In this document: one piece after another, positions 1 to 9,211 of the stretch
Layout: the number at the start of each line of letters is the position of its first letter
How positions within the stretch are numbered: position 1 is the stretch's first letter
From: Hyphomicrobiales bacterium
Lineage (GTDB): Bacteria > Pseudomonadota > Alphaproteobacteria > Rhizobiales > Rhizobiaceae
Length of the DNA: 64,000 nucleotides
NCBI GenBank assembly: GCA_900466945.1
Contig: UBNV01000016.1
Span: 224,460-288,459 of the forward strand
Direction of reading: 5' to 3'
Made by a program: the position numbers and the translations under genes
Notes under the pieces: model-generated
The model's input: only the letters and a program-made list of their open reading frames with translations
Databases searched by the model: none
What the model was told of the DNA's origin: nothing

Positions 1-1
1 C

Positions 2-280
2 TGGCTGATGGTCGGCGTAGAGCCGGTGGACGCCTCGGCCGAACGCGTGCCGACGCAGGTCCGCTCCGTACCCGAACTTGCCGAGAATTTTCGCCTGTCG
101 CGAACCCATCTGACCCGCAAGCTGCGGGAGGCCGAAGCGCTCGGCAGCATCGGCTGGGAAGGCAATCGCGGCCGGTCCACCATGTGGATCTCACGCGAGT
201 TCGTCAGCGAATATCTCGCTACCCAAGCCGTTAAACTCGCCTTCATCGATGCCGCCTGCGAGACGGTCGGCCTGCGCTGA
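2..280 (+). CDS. C-terminal part of an HTH-containing regulator (cut by window edge)
   Basis: The reading frame is open to the left edge, so only the last 92 or so residues are seen. The ATG at position 8 is probably internal. The visible part holds a helix-turn-helix-like stretch (VPELAENFRLSRTHLTRKLR) followed by residues that resemble a small wing (GWEGNRGRSTMWIS) and a C-terminal helix. This suggests the DNA-binding end of a transcription factor, possibly AraC- or MarR-like, but the family cannot be fixed from this fragment. It converges with the DUF779 gene, whose stop codon lies 15 bases away. Confidence 0.5.
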   Translation, partial: WLMVGVEPVDASAERVPTQVRSVPELAENFRLSRTHLTRKLREAEALGSIGWEGNRGRSTMWISREFVSEYLATQAVKLAFIDAACETVGLR

Positions 281-294
281 CCCGGGACGCGTAA

Positions 295-675
295 TCAGTG
301 CTGCAGGCGCGGCAGCGCACAGGCCTCTCCACCGGAAAACAGCCGGGACCGCGTGAGAAAGCGGCGTTCCCGGCCATTGTCGAGCGAGAACATGCCGCCC
401 CTGCCCGGCACGACGTCGATGATCAGCTGCGTGTGTTTCCACACATCAAACTGACTGCCGCTGATATAGAAGGGCACACCGCCGATCTCGCCGAGTTTCA
501 CATCCGTCTCCCCGACGCGGTAGTCATTGGCCGGGTAGCACATCGGGGTAGAGCCGTCGCAACATCCGCCGGACTGATGGAAAAGGATGTCCGGATGATC
601 CCTCTGGATCTCGGCAAGAAATTCGAGTGCAGCGTCGGTCGCGATCACTCTCGGTTCGCCTGCGTCGGTCGTCAT
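295..675 (-). CDS. DUF779 domain-containing protein
   Basis: This 126-residue soluble protein matches the DUF779 family, which typically sits beside acetaldehyde/aldehyde dehydrogenase genes. Two cysteine-bearing segments are visible near the middle (SGGCCDGSTPMCYP), a hallmark of the family that suggests a metal or thiol role. The C-terminal part contains the conserved IIDVVPGRGGMFSLDNG stretch. It lies 171 bases downstream of the aldehyde dehydrogenase on the same strand and is probably co-transcribed. Its biochemical role is not established; an accessory function for the dehydrogenase is inferred from repeated association. A good Shine-Dalgarno (GGAG in GTTGGAGAGGGG) precedes the ATG. Confidence 0.85.
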   Translation of the reverse strand: MTTDAGEPRVIATDAALEFLAEIQRDHPDILFHQSGGCCDGSTPMCYPANDYRVGETDVKLGEIGGVPFYISGSQFDVWKHTQLIIDVVPGRGGMFSLDNGRERRFLTRSRLFSGGEACALPRLQH

Positions 676-768
676 TCGTATCCCCTCTCCAACTCACCTG
701 CTCGCCAACCCGGTCGAGGCTCGTCGCTGGAGGAGACGAAAACGGTCGTGTTCGAGAACCGGAGCAGA

Positions 769-786
769 GCGTACATTTAGGTACGC
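769..786. repeat. Perfect inverted repeat between the aldehyde dehydrogenase and DUF779 genes
   Basis: GCGTAC and GTACGC form a perfect 6-base inverted repeat around ATTTAG. It lies in the 171-base gap between the two operon genes. It could be an RNA hairpin that protects or attenuates the message, or a protein-binding site. Nothing distinguishes these options. Confidence 0.4.
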
Positions 787-846
787 GAGCACCGGAAGCG
801 CAGAACATGGCCGCGTGCAGCCCCTCCAGCCGCGATATCGGTGGGT

Positions 847-2361
847 TTAGAAGAAGCCAAGTGCCTTCGGGCTGTAAGAGACAAGCATGTTCTTGGTCTG
901 CTGATAATGATCGAGCATCATCTTGTGGGTCTCGCGACCGATGCCCGACTGCTTATAGCCGCCGAAGGCCGCATGCGCCGGATAGGCATGGTAGCAATTG
1001 GTCCAGACGCGCCCCGCCTGGATGTTGCGGCCGAAATTGTAGCAACGATTGGCATCGCGGCTCCACACGCCTGACCCAAGTCCGTAAAGCGTATCGTTGG
1101 CGATCTCGAGCGCTTCCGCATCATCCTTGAACGTCGTGACCGAGACGACCGGCCCGAAAATCTCCTCCTGGAAGACCCGCATCTTGTTGTGGCCCTTGAA
1201 GACCGTCGGCTTGACGTAGTAGCCGCCGGCCAGTTCGCCCGAGAGGTTGTTGCGCTCGCCACCGATCAGCACTTCGGCGCCTTCCTGACGACCGATATCC
1301 ATATAGGACAGGATCTTTTCCAACTGCTCGGAGGATGCTTGCGCGCCGATCATCGTCGACATGTCGAGCGGGTCACCCTGCTTGATCGCGGCGACACGCT
1401 TGAGGGCCTTCTCCATGAAGCGATCATAGATCTTTTCGTGCACCAGCGCGCGGCTCGGGCAGGTGCAGACCTCACCCTGGTTCAGCGCGAACATCGCGAA
1501 ACCTTCGAGCGCCTTGTCGAGATAGTCGTCATCCTCGCGCATCACGTCTTCGAAGAAGATGTTCGGCGACTTGCCGCCCAGTTCCAGTGTGACCGGGATC
1601 AGGTTCTGCGACGCATACTGCATGATCAGCCGACCGGTCGAAGTTTCGCCGGTAAAGGCGATCTTGGCGATGCGCGGGCTGGTCGCCAGCGGCTTTCCGG
1701 CTTCGAGGCCGAAGCCGTTGACGATGTTGAGCACGCCCGGCGGCAGGAGGTCGCCGACCAGTTCGATCCAGACCAGGATCGAGGCGGGTGTCTGCTCGGC
1801 CGGCTTCAGCACGACGCAGTTTCCGGCAGCCAGCGCCGGTGCCATCTTCCAGGCCGCCATCAGGATCGGAAAGTTCCACGGAATGATCTGCCCGACGACA
1901 CCGAGCGGCTCATGGAAATGATAGGCGATCGTGTCGTGATCGACCTCGCCGATTGTTCCTTCCTGGGCGCGGATGCACGACGCGAAATAGCGGAAATGGT
2001 CGATGGCGAGCGGAATGTCGGCCGCCATGGTTTCGCGCAGCGGCTTGCCATTGTCCCAGGTTTCGGCCCGGGCGAGCAGTTCGAGATTGTCCTCCATCCG
2101 CTGGGCGATTTTCATCAGGATGTTGGATCGCTCGGTGGTAGAGGTGCGGCCCCACTTGTCCTTGGCAGCATAAGCAGCGTCGAGGGCGAGATTGATGTCG
2201 TGCTCGTCGGAACGGGCGATATCGCAGAGTTTGCCACCGGTCACCGGCGTGGTGTTTTCGAAATAGCGGCCATTGACCGGCGCGCGGAATTCCCCGCCGA
2301 TAAAGTTGCCGTATTTCAGCTTGAACGGCGAAGCAGCAATGGCCTGGACCTGAATATTCAT
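847..2361 (-). CDS. NAD-dependent aldehyde dehydrogenase (acetaldehyde dehydrogenase type)
   Basis: This 504-residue cytosolic enzyme of the ALDH superfamily has the usual full length. It is predicted to oxidise short aldehydes such as acetaldehyde to acids with NAD(P). Visible motifs are the cofactor-binding IIPWNFP (about 159-165), KPAEQTP (186-192), TGETSTG (237-243), the catalytic glutamate in [10 protein letters not shown] (Glu260) and the catalytic cysteine in [11 protein letters not shown] (Cys299). The sequence is closest to the AldB/ExaC/AcoD type that pairs with DUF779, and DUF779 is indeed the next gene. The start is preceded by a strong GGGAGGA. Upstream lie a 5' hairpin, two direct repeats and a Fis-type regulator gene, so control by that regulator is likely. 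Confidence 0.93.
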   Translation of the reverse strand: MNIQVQAIAASPFKLKYGNFIGGEFRAPVNGRYFENTTPVTGGKLCDIARSDEHDINLALDAAYAAKDKWGRTSTTERSNILMKIAQRMEDNLELLARAETWDNGKPLRETMAADIPLAIDHFRYFASCIRAQEGTIGEVDHDTIAYHFHEPLGVVGQIIPWNFPILMAAWKMAPALAAGNCVVLKPAEQTPASILVWIELVGDLLPPGVLNIVNGFGLEAGKPLATSPRIAKIAFTGETSTGRLIMQYASQNLIPVTLELGGKSPNIFFEDVMREDDDYLDKALEGFAMFALNQGEVCTCPSRALVHEKIYDRFMEKALKRVAAIKQGDPLDMSTMIGAQASSEQLEKILSYMDIGRQEGAEVLIGGERNNLSGELAGGYYVKPTVFKGHNKMRVFQEEIFGPVVSVTTFKDDAEALEIANDTLYGLGSGVWSRDANRCYNFGRNIQAGRVWTNCYHAYPAHAAFGGYKQSGIGRETHKMMLDHYQQTKNMLVSYSPKALGFF

Positions 2362-2380
2362 CTGTCATCCTCCCTGTGCA

Positions 2381-2399
2381 GGAACCCCTCCCGGGTTCC
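2381..2399 (-). promoter_or_regulatory. Hairpin in the 5' leader of the aldehyde dehydrogenase gene
   Basis: GGAACCC and GGGTTCC are a perfect 7-base inverted repeat around CTCCC, ending about 20 bases before the ATG and just upstream of the Shine-Dalgarno. In RNA it would be a stable hairpin adjacent to the ribosome site. A regulatory or stabilising role is inferred. Confidence 0.4.
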
Positions 2400-2414
2400 G
2401 ATGGAAGAATGATC

Positions 2415-2472
2415 ACAGTGTTCAGCGCGCGTTTGAAGCCATGGGAAACAGTGTTGCAGCGCACTGTGTTTC
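2415..2472. promoter_or_regulatory. Two direct repeats, probable regulator binding sites upstream of the aldehyde dehydrogenase
   Basis: ACAGTGTTCAGCGCGC (2415-2430) and ACAGTGTTGCAGCGCAC (2448-2464) are near-identical and start exactly 33 bases apart, about three helical turns. The second lies inside an imperfect palindrome (GAAACAGTG ... CACTGTGTTTC, 2445-2472). They lie between the GAF-Fis regulator gene and the aldehyde dehydrogenase start, the expected place for an upstream activating sequence. Confidence 0.5.
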
Positions 2473-2497
2473 AGGAATGCGACACATACATGTCTCC

Positions 2498-3466
2498 TTA
2501 CTGCAACTGGAAGCGTTTCATCTTCCGGTGCAGCGTCGCACGACTGATGCCGAGCATCTGGGCGGCCTGGGAGACGTTACCGTTCGTCCGCGACAGCACG
2601 CGACGCAGTGCTGCCCGCTCTGCATCCTCGAGGTCGGACATGCCCTCCCCGCGCCGCTCGCCGCGGGTTTCGCGCAGAGCGTCGGCTGCCGGCAATCCTT
2701 GCGCGATCAGCCCGTCGTCGAGTTTCAACGCCACCCGCGCGGCTTTTGTCGCGCCGAGGATCAGATCGTCGCCATCGACGGCAATCAGGGCGGAGAATGA
2801 ATTTGCCTGCGGCACGACGACGATCCGCGCGCCGGCAAAGGCCTGGCGGAAAAGGTTTGCCTCGACACGCGATGCCGCATCGCGAACCGCCTGCGACAGC
2901 ACGGCAAGTGTCATGTCGGAAACATCGTTGCGGCAGGTGGAAACATCGAGTGCGGCCGCCACACGACCGAGATGGTCGCGGATCGGCGCCGTTGCGCAGG
3001 AGAGCCCGATATTGGCGCTCATGAAATGCTGGTCGCGATGGATGACAACGGCCCGCTCGTCGGCGAGGGCCGTGCCGATACCATTGGTCCCGACGCTGGC
3101 TTCGCTCCACATTGTTTGCTGCCAGAGCCCGAGTCCCTTGAACTCGACGTCATCTCCAGGGGCGCCCCGGCGGTCGACGACAATACCATCGGCATCGGCC
3201 AGAATGATGCAGCAGCCGGACCGTCCGATCATCTGGTAAAGCCGATCGACTTCGTCGGCGGAACTGCCGATCAGGCGCTCCATCCGGGCATGCGCTTCCC
3301 GGAAGGCAGCCTCGTCGATCTGGACTGGCTTGCGCGCCTCTTCGGGCTGCAGACGGTAAAGGTTCAGGCAACGGCTCCACGACGCCGCAACGGGTGACGT
3401 GACCGCGGCCGAGGCCTTCTGCGCCGTCGAATAGACGAGATCGGAATGGCGGATTTCCTGTCGCAT
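2498..3466 (-). CDS. GAF domain / Fis-type HTH transcriptional regulator (AcoR-like, no AAA+ domain)
   Basis: This is a 322-residue regulator. Residues about 70-210 resemble the GAF sensor of AcoR-type activators (SEASVGTNGIGTAL motif). The last 45 residues are a Fis-type helix-turn-helix (RTNGNVSQAAQMLGISRATL). The sigma-54-interacting AAA+ module that separates these parts in classical AcoR (no GAFTGA, no Walker motifs) is absent, so the protein is about half the usual length and probably acts without sigma-54. The start at 3466 is chosen for its GGGAGGAG ribosome site; a longer frame reaches 3484. It lies directly upstream of the aldehyde dehydrogenase on the same strand and probably controls it in response to an aldehyde or alcohol signal (inference). 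Confidence 0.85.
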   Translation of the reverse strand: MRQEIRHSDLVYSTAQKASAAVTSPVAASWSRCLNLYRLQPEEARKPVQIDEAAFREAHARMERLIGSSADEVDRLYQMIGRSGCCIILADADGIVVDRRGAPGDDVEFKGLGLWQQTMWSEASVGTNGIGTALADERAVVIHRDQHFMSANIGLSCATAPIRDHLGRVAAALDVSTCRNDVSDMTLAVLSQAVRDAASRVEANLFRQAFAGARIVVVPQANSFSALIAVDGDDLILGATKAARVALKLDDGLIAQGLPAADALRETRGERRGEGMSDLEDAERAALRRVLSRTNGNVSQAAQMLGISRATLHRKMKRFQLQ

Positions 3467-3611
3467 CGGCTCCTCCCAAAGCACATCTCAAAGTATGCGC
3501 CTTACGCCGCCAGAGGCAATCGCTCATTCCAGCGGCAAATGACCGCCCTTCGATTTACTCGGAAATCTGGCGCAAATCTGCGACAGTCGGCGCGGCCAGC
3601 CCGTTTCCGGC

Positions 3612-5699
3612 TCAGGCCGCGAGGATTCCAGCGTCGCCTGCGACACCGGAACTCTGGACAGCTTGAGATCGAACCGGCGGCGGATTGACGATGTCCTGCA
3701 GTTCCGACAGAGGCTGCGGCTTTCCGTAGAAGTAGCCCTGCACCTGCTGGCACCCCTCTTCCTGGAGGAAGCGCAGATGTTCGGCGTTCTCCACGCCTTC
3801 GGCGAGAACTGGAATGTCCAGGCTCTGAGCCAGGATCAGCGTCGAACGCACGATTGCGGCGGACTGCCGGTTGTCGGCCACACTGTCGATGAAACCCCGG
3901 TCGATCTTGATCTTGTCGAAGGGGAAGAGCTGCAGCGTGGACAGCGAGGAATAGCCGGTGCCGTAGTCATCCATCGCGATCTTCACGCCGATCGCCTTGA
4001 GTTGCCGGATGATCGAGAGTGCATGCTGCTGGTCGGCGATAATGCCAGACTCTGTGATCTCCAGCTCAAGGCGGGACGGATCGAGGCCGGTCTCGTCGAG
4101 GATCTCGCGAACCCGCGCGGGCAAAGCAGAATTGGCAAGCTGTTTTGGCGCGACATTGACTGCGACGCGCAGCGGGTTGCTCCAGCGGACCGCCTCCAGA
4201 CAAGCCTGACGCAGCACCCAGTCCCCCAGCTCCATGATAAAGCCCGTGCGTTCCGCAATCGGAATGAATTCCGTCGGCGAGACCATGCCGCGCGTCGGAT
4301 GACACCAGCGCAACAACACTTCGAAGCCAATGACTTCGCCTGACTGCGTGTCGTTCTGCTGCTGGAAATAGAGCTGGAACTCGTCGCGTTGGAAGCCGGC
4401 GCGCATGTCCATGGCAAGTGCGCTGCGCGCCCGCACCGCTTGGTCCATGGACTGATCGTAGAAGCAGATGTTGTTGGATCCGGCGGATTTCGCCCGATAC
4501 ATGGCGATGTCGGCCTGGGCCAGCAGGTCGTCGATGTCGCGTGCTGCGTCAGGAAACAAGGTGATGCCGATACTGGTGCCGACGGACAATGTCAGCCCCT
4601 GCCAGTCGATCGGAGCATTGAGCTCGGCTACCATGCTGCGGGCAAACGCGTCTGCGTCACCGTTGGTGAAGATGCGCGCGCTGACGGCGACGAACTCGTC
4701 ACCCCCAATGCGGGCCACGAACTCGCCGTTGCGAAGGTTGCGGGTCATGCGCTCCGCCGCAATCCGCAACACGTGGTCGCCGGCTGCATGACCGTGCACG
4801 TCGTTTATCTCCTTGAACCGGTCGAGGTCGAAGGAGAAGATGTAGATGCGCTCATGCCGTGCGGTCGGCGTATGCATCAGGTGCCCGACCTGCTCCAGGA
4901 ACGCGCTGCGGTTCGGAAGCCCCGTCAGGGCGTCGTGCAGCGAAAGCTGGCGATAGCGCTCGACCGCCGATTTGTTCGATTGCCGGTCGATCACATAGGT
5001 CATTGCACCGATCGCCAGGATCAACAGCGTGACGAACATCAGAACCACGGTCATCACGCTTTCCGGCAGCATGTTGACGGGCAGCGAGGCCGCCGGATCC
5101 GGGATGACTGTAAGCGCTGTCATGCCGATAAAATGGGTGGACGCAATGGCGAGCACTAGCGCCACCCCGCCCCCATAACGGCAGAAGCGGGTTACCGGCC
5201 GCGCGACGCGGCTGGTCGCCAGCGCACCGAAGATGCCCGCAGCTACGAGCGATGCGGCAACGTAAGCTGAGTTCCATTCCAGCTCTGCCTGCACCTGATA
5301 GCCGGACATGCCGACATAATGCATCGAGGCAATGCCCGCCCCGACGATCGCCCCACCCGCCTCGATCAACAGGCTCCGTGAGGTCGCCGCCGCAATCGAA
5401 AGCCCGATCCCAGTCACCATGATGGCAAGCACAAGCGAAACCATGGTCGCGGTCGGTTCATAACCGGCAAGCGCATCGGCCTCGTAACCCATCATCGCCA
5501 CGAAATGCGTGGTCCAGATCGCCGAACCGCCGATGATGGCAGTCAGGGCGGTCCAACTGATACGGGCCGCACCCCGCGTGTTGCGCACACGGCCGAACAG
5601 CCGCATCGTTAGCAGCGAGCCAAGGACACATATGAGGACCGCAGCGATCAGAGAAACCGGGTCATGATCGACGGCGATGCATGAGAGGACTTCGAGCAT
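3612..5699 (-). CDS. MHYT-GGDEF-EAL membrane protein (c-di-GMP turnover)
   Basis: This 695-residue inner-membrane protein has a seven-helix MHYT sensor with three visible motifs (THFVAMM 64-70, SMHYVGM 125-131, THFIGM 188-193), a GGDEF domain (GGDEF at 332-336) and an EAL domain. The EAL signature reads EVL (460-462), a conservative change. The other catalytic positions are present (NVAPKQL, ELEITESG, DDYGTGYSS, KIDRGF, AEGVE, QGYFYGKP), so phosphodiesterase activity is plausible. There is no RxxD inhibitory site upstream of GGDEF. MHYT domains are proposed to bind a metal and sense a diatomic gas. The gene stands alone and is divergent from rplY. Confidence 0.95.
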   Translation of the reverse strand: MLEVLSCIAVDHDPVSLIAAVLICVLGSLLTMRLFGRVRNTRGAARISWTALTAIIGGSAIWTTHFVAMMGYEADALAGYEPTATMVSLVLAIMVTGIGLSIAAATSRSLLIEAGGAIVGAGIASMHYVGMSGYQVQAELEWNSAYVAASLVAAGIFGALATSRVARPVTRFCRYGGGVALVLAIASTHFIGMTALTVIPDPAASLPVNMLPESVMTVVLMFVTLLILAIGAMTYVIDRQSNKSAVERYRQLSLHDALTGLPNRSAFLEQVGHLMHTPTARHERIYIFSFDLDRFKEINDVHGHAAGDHVLRIAAERMTRNLRNGEFVARIGGDEFVAVSARIFTNGDADAFARSMVAELNAPIDWQGLTLSVGTSIGITLFPDAARDIDDLLAQADIAMYRAKSAGSNNICFYDQSMDQAVRARSALAMDMRAGFQRDEFQLYFQQQNDTQSGEVIGFEVLLRWCHPTRGMVSPTEFIPIAERTGFIMELGDWVLRQACLEAVRWSNPLRVAVNVAPKQLANSALPARVREILDETGLDPSRLELEITESGIIADQQHALSIIRQLKAIGVKIAMDDYGTGYSSLSTLQLFPFDKIKIDRGFIDSVADNRQSAAIVRSTLILAQSLDIPVLAEGVENAEHLRFLQEEGCQQVQGYFYGKPQPLSELQDIVNPPPVRSQAVQSSGVAGDAGILAA

Positions 5700-5849
5700 G
5701 GCTGAAAAAACCAGTTGAATTTGAAGGGAACCTTAACAACGGTCAATTTCCAAATGCTCACCGCGCATGGTTACCAAATTTGTTCCATGACGCCTATCGC
5801 AACAATCCGGATCACAAGCGCGTTATTCATGGCTTTTCCCGCGAGAACC

Positions 5850-5878
5850 TTGCCATTCCGCATCATCTGGTCTATAGG
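5850..5878 (+). promoter_or_regulatory. Candidate sigma-70 promoter for rplY
   Basis: TTGCCA (5850-5855), a 17-base spacer and TATAGG (5873-5878) give a housekeeping-type promoter about 110 bases before the rplY start. The rest of the 296-base gap to the MHYT gene (5700-5995) shows no other clear element. Confidence 0.45.
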
Positions 5879-5995
5879 CGCCCGATCCGCACAGACACCC
5901 TTGGAGGCAATGTGGATGGGACCGGCAACGGTCTCCGGTTCTGGCACGGCATATGACCACTGCTAGGGCTCTCCAGTAACTTGAAAGGTAAAGCC

Positions 5996-6598
5996 ATGAG
6001 CCACGCTTCTTACGAGCTCAAGGCCGTAGCACGCGAACGGGTAGGTAAGGGGTCCTCCCGCGAACTTCGCCGCAACGGTCTCATCCCGGCTGTCATCTAT
6101 GGTGACAAGCAGGCCCCGATTGCGATCTCGATCAATACGAACGAGGTCACCAAGCGCATCCATGCCGGCGGTTTCATGACCACGGTTGCCACCATCGATC
6201 TCGATGGCCAGAAGATCCGCGTTCTGCCGAAGGACTACCAGCTCGACGTCGTTCGTGACTTCACGATGCACATCGACTTCCTGCGCGTCTCGGCAGACAG
6301 CCAGGTTTCGGTCCAGGTTCCCGTTCACTTCGTCAATGAAGAGAAGTCGGCCATCAAGACCGGCGCCGTTCTCAACATCGTTCGTCACGAAGTTGAACTG
6401 CACTGCCCGGCTTCCGACATCCCGGAAGCGATCACCGTTGACCTCGCCGGCCTCAAGGTCGGTGACGCGATCCACATCTCGGCCGTTAAGCTGCCGAAGG
6501 GTGTGACGCCTGTGATCGCCGATCGCGATTTCACGATCGCCACGATCGTCGCCCCGGCTGCCGGTGTTGCCGAAGACGAAGAAACGACCGAAGCTTAA
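5996..6598 (+). CDS. rplY: 50S ribosomal protein L25 (Ctc/TL5 type)
   Basis: This 200-residue protein is the long bacterial L25 form with an N-terminal 5S rRNA-binding domain ([20 protein letters not shown] start) and a C-terminal CTC beta domain ending in an acidic tail (EDEETTEA). It binds 5S rRNA in the large ribosomal subunit. The ATG at 5996 is preferred over an upstream TTG because GAAAGG lies eight bases before it and the family begins at this point. A strong rho-independent terminator follows. In related genomes rplY commonly lies next to pth; here a c-di-GMP gene pair separates them. Confidence 0.96.
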   Translation: MSHASYELKAVARERVGKGSSRELRRNGLIPAVIYGDKQAPIAISINTNEVTKRIHAGGFMTTVATIDLDGQKIRVLPKDYQLDVVRDFTMHIDFLRVSADSQVSVQVPVHFVNEEKSAIKTGAVLNIVRHEVELHCPASDIPEAITVDLAGLKVGDAIHISAVKLPKGVTPVIADRDFTIATIVAPAAGVAEDEETTEA

Positions 6599-6623
6599 GC
6601 CTTCGCGACATTCTGCTTTTGAG

Positions 6624-6652
6624 ACCCGTCTCCGCAAGGAGGCGGGTTTTCT
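6624..6652 (+). terminator. Rho-independent terminator after rplY
   Basis: ACCCGTCTCC (6624-6633) and GGAGGCGGGT (6638-6647) pair over a GCAA tetraloop with one G-T wobble, followed by TTTTC. Confidence 0.85.
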
Positions 6653-6808
6653 CGTTGCGGGACAGCCCCAAGCCAATATCCTCGATTCCGAGTATTCGGC
6701 TTTAGGCAGATTTAAACGGTTTCATGACAGCCTGCGCGCTCAATCTTGACGCGAGGGACCGTTGAAGATCATGTCGGAGAGCCCGAACCCGGCGGAGCAC
6801 GAGGCGCA

Positions 6809-9187
6809 ATGACGCGATCGGTCGAGAGCAGATTCCTCTCCATCGTCGGGATCACGATATTCATTTTGGTCGTGCCGCTCTTTGCGCTCTTCCTGTCGCT
6901 CGCGACAGAACGGGCCTCCAACGAGCTGCAACAAAACCTCGACATCCTGCTGGCGGCCAACGCCCAGGCGCTCGCCAAACCACTCTGGGACTTCGACCAG
7001 GAAAGCGTCGAGCAGATCACCGCCACCATCGTCTCCAACGGACCGGTCAGTCGGGTCAACGTCAAGGACATCTCGGGCGGCATTTCGGTCTCCATGCCAG
7101 CGCTACCGAAGTGGCCGAAGAACGGTCTGGAATCGATCACCCGCGAGATCTACTACCGCGCCGTCGAAGGTCCGAAACACGTCGGCACCATCACCATCTA
7201 TTACAGCCGGATCGACATGTTCTCCTCGCTGCGTCAGGCAGAGGTCATGCTGATCGGCATCTTCATGCTCGCCGTCATCGGCGTGGTCGGCTCCGCCATC
7301 ATCGGCAATCGTCTGATGGTGATGAAGCCGCTCCTGAAGCTAACGGCCGCAATCGAGGCGACCCGCAGGCTCGGCTCCCGCCACCATGTCGACTGGCAGT
7401 CGAACGACGAGATCGGCCGCTTGGCCCGCAGCTTCAACGCCATGCAGATCAAGCTCGAGCAGGAAGAAGGCGAACTCCGCCTCGCCCACCGCCGCGCGAC
7501 GGACATCTACAACACGACACCGGCCATGCTGTTCTCTCTCGACGAGGAGGACCGGATCACGGGCGTCAGCGAATACTGGCTGCTCGCCACTGGCTACCAG
7601 CGCCACCAGGTCGTCGGACGCAAGTTCATCGAACTCGTGCCGAGCGAAGCCCGGATCGCCTATCAGGAAAGCAAAAAGACCTGTGCGATCGCCGACGTGC
7701 TGGAAGCCACGACCCAGTTCGTCTGTGCGGACGGCACCATCATGGATATTCTGATTGCCGAGGCGAGCCGCAAGATCGAGGGTGCCAAGGACGATCTGTC
7801 CCTGAGCGTCATGACCGATGTCACCGCCCTCAAGCAGTCCGAGGAGCGCAACCACCGGCAGGCGATCACCGATCATCTGACCGGCCTGCGCAACCGCCAG
7901 GGCTTCGAGACGGCTCTCGACAGTGAAATTGCCGCAACGGATGCGGCCGGCGAGGAACTCGCCTGTATCTTCGTCGACCTCGACCGCTTCAAGTGGATCA
8001 ACGACAATCTCGGCCACCAGGCCGGCGACATCGTCCTTTGCCGCTTCGTCGAAAGCATGAACCGGCGCCTTCCCAGAGGCGCGATCGCCGCCCGTCTCGG
8101 CGGCGACGAATTTGCGGTGCTGTTGCGCGGCCCTGCAATCGAAGACGTCGCGACCGAAATCAGCCGCGCCCTTTGCGATATCTTCGTCGATCCGATGACC
8201 ATTGACGGCTCGACCGTACGTCTCAGCGCCAGCATCGGCATCGCACTTTACCCCCGCCACGCCGCCAACGCCGCCGAACTGCTGCAGAAATCGGACATGG
8301 CGATGTATAGCAAGAAGCGCGACGGCAAGAACGGCGCCCTGCTCTACAATTCGGAGATCCAGGACCACACACGCCGCCGCGCCGAGATCGAACACGACAT
8401 CGAGGAAGGCCTGGCCGAAGACTGGTTCGACGCCTTCTTCCAGCCGATCGTGGAAGTCGAAAGCGGCCGTACCGTCGGTTATGAAGCGCTGATGCGCCTC
8501 GTGCACCCCGAGCGCGGCGTCATACCGCCGGCGGAAATTATCTGCGTGGCGGAAGAAACCGGTGCCATCAGCCGTCTCGGCGGCCAGATTCTGGAAAAGG
8601 CACTCTCCAATCTGGCACGCCTCAGCGCCGCAACCGGCGACCACGACGCCTACCTTGCCGTCAACTTCTCTCCCTTGCAGTTCGATGTCTCGCTCCCGGT
8701 CCGGCTCGCTGCTTTGACCGCCCACTTCGGCATCGCCCCGCATCGCATCGTCATCGAGATCACCGAAGCGACGCTGCTGCATGACAATCCGCAGATCCGC
8801 ACGATCCTCGATGAGTTTAACCGCTTCGGCTACCGCCTCGCACTCGACGACTTCGGCACGGGATACTCCTCGCTCAGCTACCTGAACCGCTTCCCCGTCG
8901 ACATCGTCAAGATCGACCAGTCCTTCATCCGCGCGCTGACCGAGGACGAACCGGAGCTTCGCCACAAGAGCCGCATGCTGGTCGAAGGCATAACGGCGAT
9001 CTCGCACAAGATGGAGTGCGCCGTCGTCGCAGAAGGCATCGAGACCGACGAACAGCGGCAGATCCTCGAAGAATTCGGCGTCGACTACGGCCAGGGCTAT
9101 CTCTTCGCCCGGCCGCAGCCGCTGTCGGCACTGATCGAACAAGCAACCGCCACACCGGCCCGCCTGCAAAAGGCCTCCGCCGGCTGA
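6809..9187 (+). CDS. Membrane HAMP-PAS-GGDEF-EAL protein (dual c-di-GMP enzyme)
   Basis: This 792-residue protein has TM helix 1 (about 9-32), a periplasmic segment of about 110 residues, TM helix 2 (about 145-168), HAMP (170-222), PAS (225-345), GGDEF (intact at 431-435) and EAL (EAL at 559-561). The EAL catalytic set is intact (NFSPLQF, EITEATLL, DDFGTGYSS, KIDQSFI, AEGIE, QGYLFARP). There is no RxxD I-site at the usual place. The protein could therefore both make and degrade c-di-GMP under periplasmic control. The start at 6809 is chosen because the frame upstream begins only with TTG and the transmembrane segment follows at the normal distance. The next gene, 24 bases on, encodes a secreted solute-binding protein that may be its sensor partner. 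Confidence 0.95.
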   Translation: MTRSVESRFLSIVGITIFILVVPLFALFLSLATERASNELQQNLDILLAANAQALAKPLWDFDQESVEQITATIVSNGPVSRVNVKDISGGISVSMPALPKWPKNGLESITREIYYRAVEGPKHVGTITIYYSRIDMFSSLRQAEVMLIGIFMLAVIGVVGSAIIGNRLMVMKPLLKLTAAIEATRRLGSRHHVDWQSNDEIGRLARSFNAMQIKLEQEEGELRLAHRRATDIYNTTPAMLFSLDEEDRITGVSEYWLLATGYQRHQVVGRKFIELVPSEARIAYQESKKTCAIADVLEATTQFVCADGTIMDILIAEASRKIEGAKDDLSLSVMTDVTALKQSEERNHRQAITDHLTGLRNRQGFETALDSEIAATDAAGEELACIFVDLDRFKWINDNLGHQAGDIVLCRFVESMNRRLPRGAIAARLGGDEFAVLLRGPAIEDVATEISRALCDIFVDPMTIDGSTVRLSASIGIALYPRHAANAAELLQKSDMAMYSKKRDGKNGALLYNSEIQDHTRRRAEIEHDIEEGLAEDWFDAFFQPIVEVESGRTVGYEALMRLVHPERGVIPPAEIICVAEETGAISRLGGQILEKALSNLARLSAATGDHDAYLAVNFSPLQFDVSLPVRLAALTAHFGIAPHRIVIEITEATLLHDNPQIRTILDEFNRFGYRLALDDFGTGYSSLSYLNRFPVDIVKIDQSFIRALTEDEPELRHKSRMLVEGITAISHKMECAVVAEGIETDEQRQILEEFGVDYGQGYLFARPQPLSALIEQATATPARLQKASAG

Positions 9188-9211
9188 CATCCACTGAAAG
9201 AGGGAACCGCA

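Noticed and set aside
2381..2410. Possible sigma-54 promoter (GG-N10-GC) before the aldehyde dehydrogenase
   Set aside because: Only the minimal GG/GC spacing is present; the flanking consensus bases do not match and the neighbouring regulator lacks the AAA+ domain needed.
7340..9190. A 616-codon open frame on the minus strand over the GGDEF-EAL gene
   Set aside because: It is the mirror of a strongly supported gene with intact catalytic motifs. High GC third positions keep antisense frames open, and the translated product has no recognisable domain.
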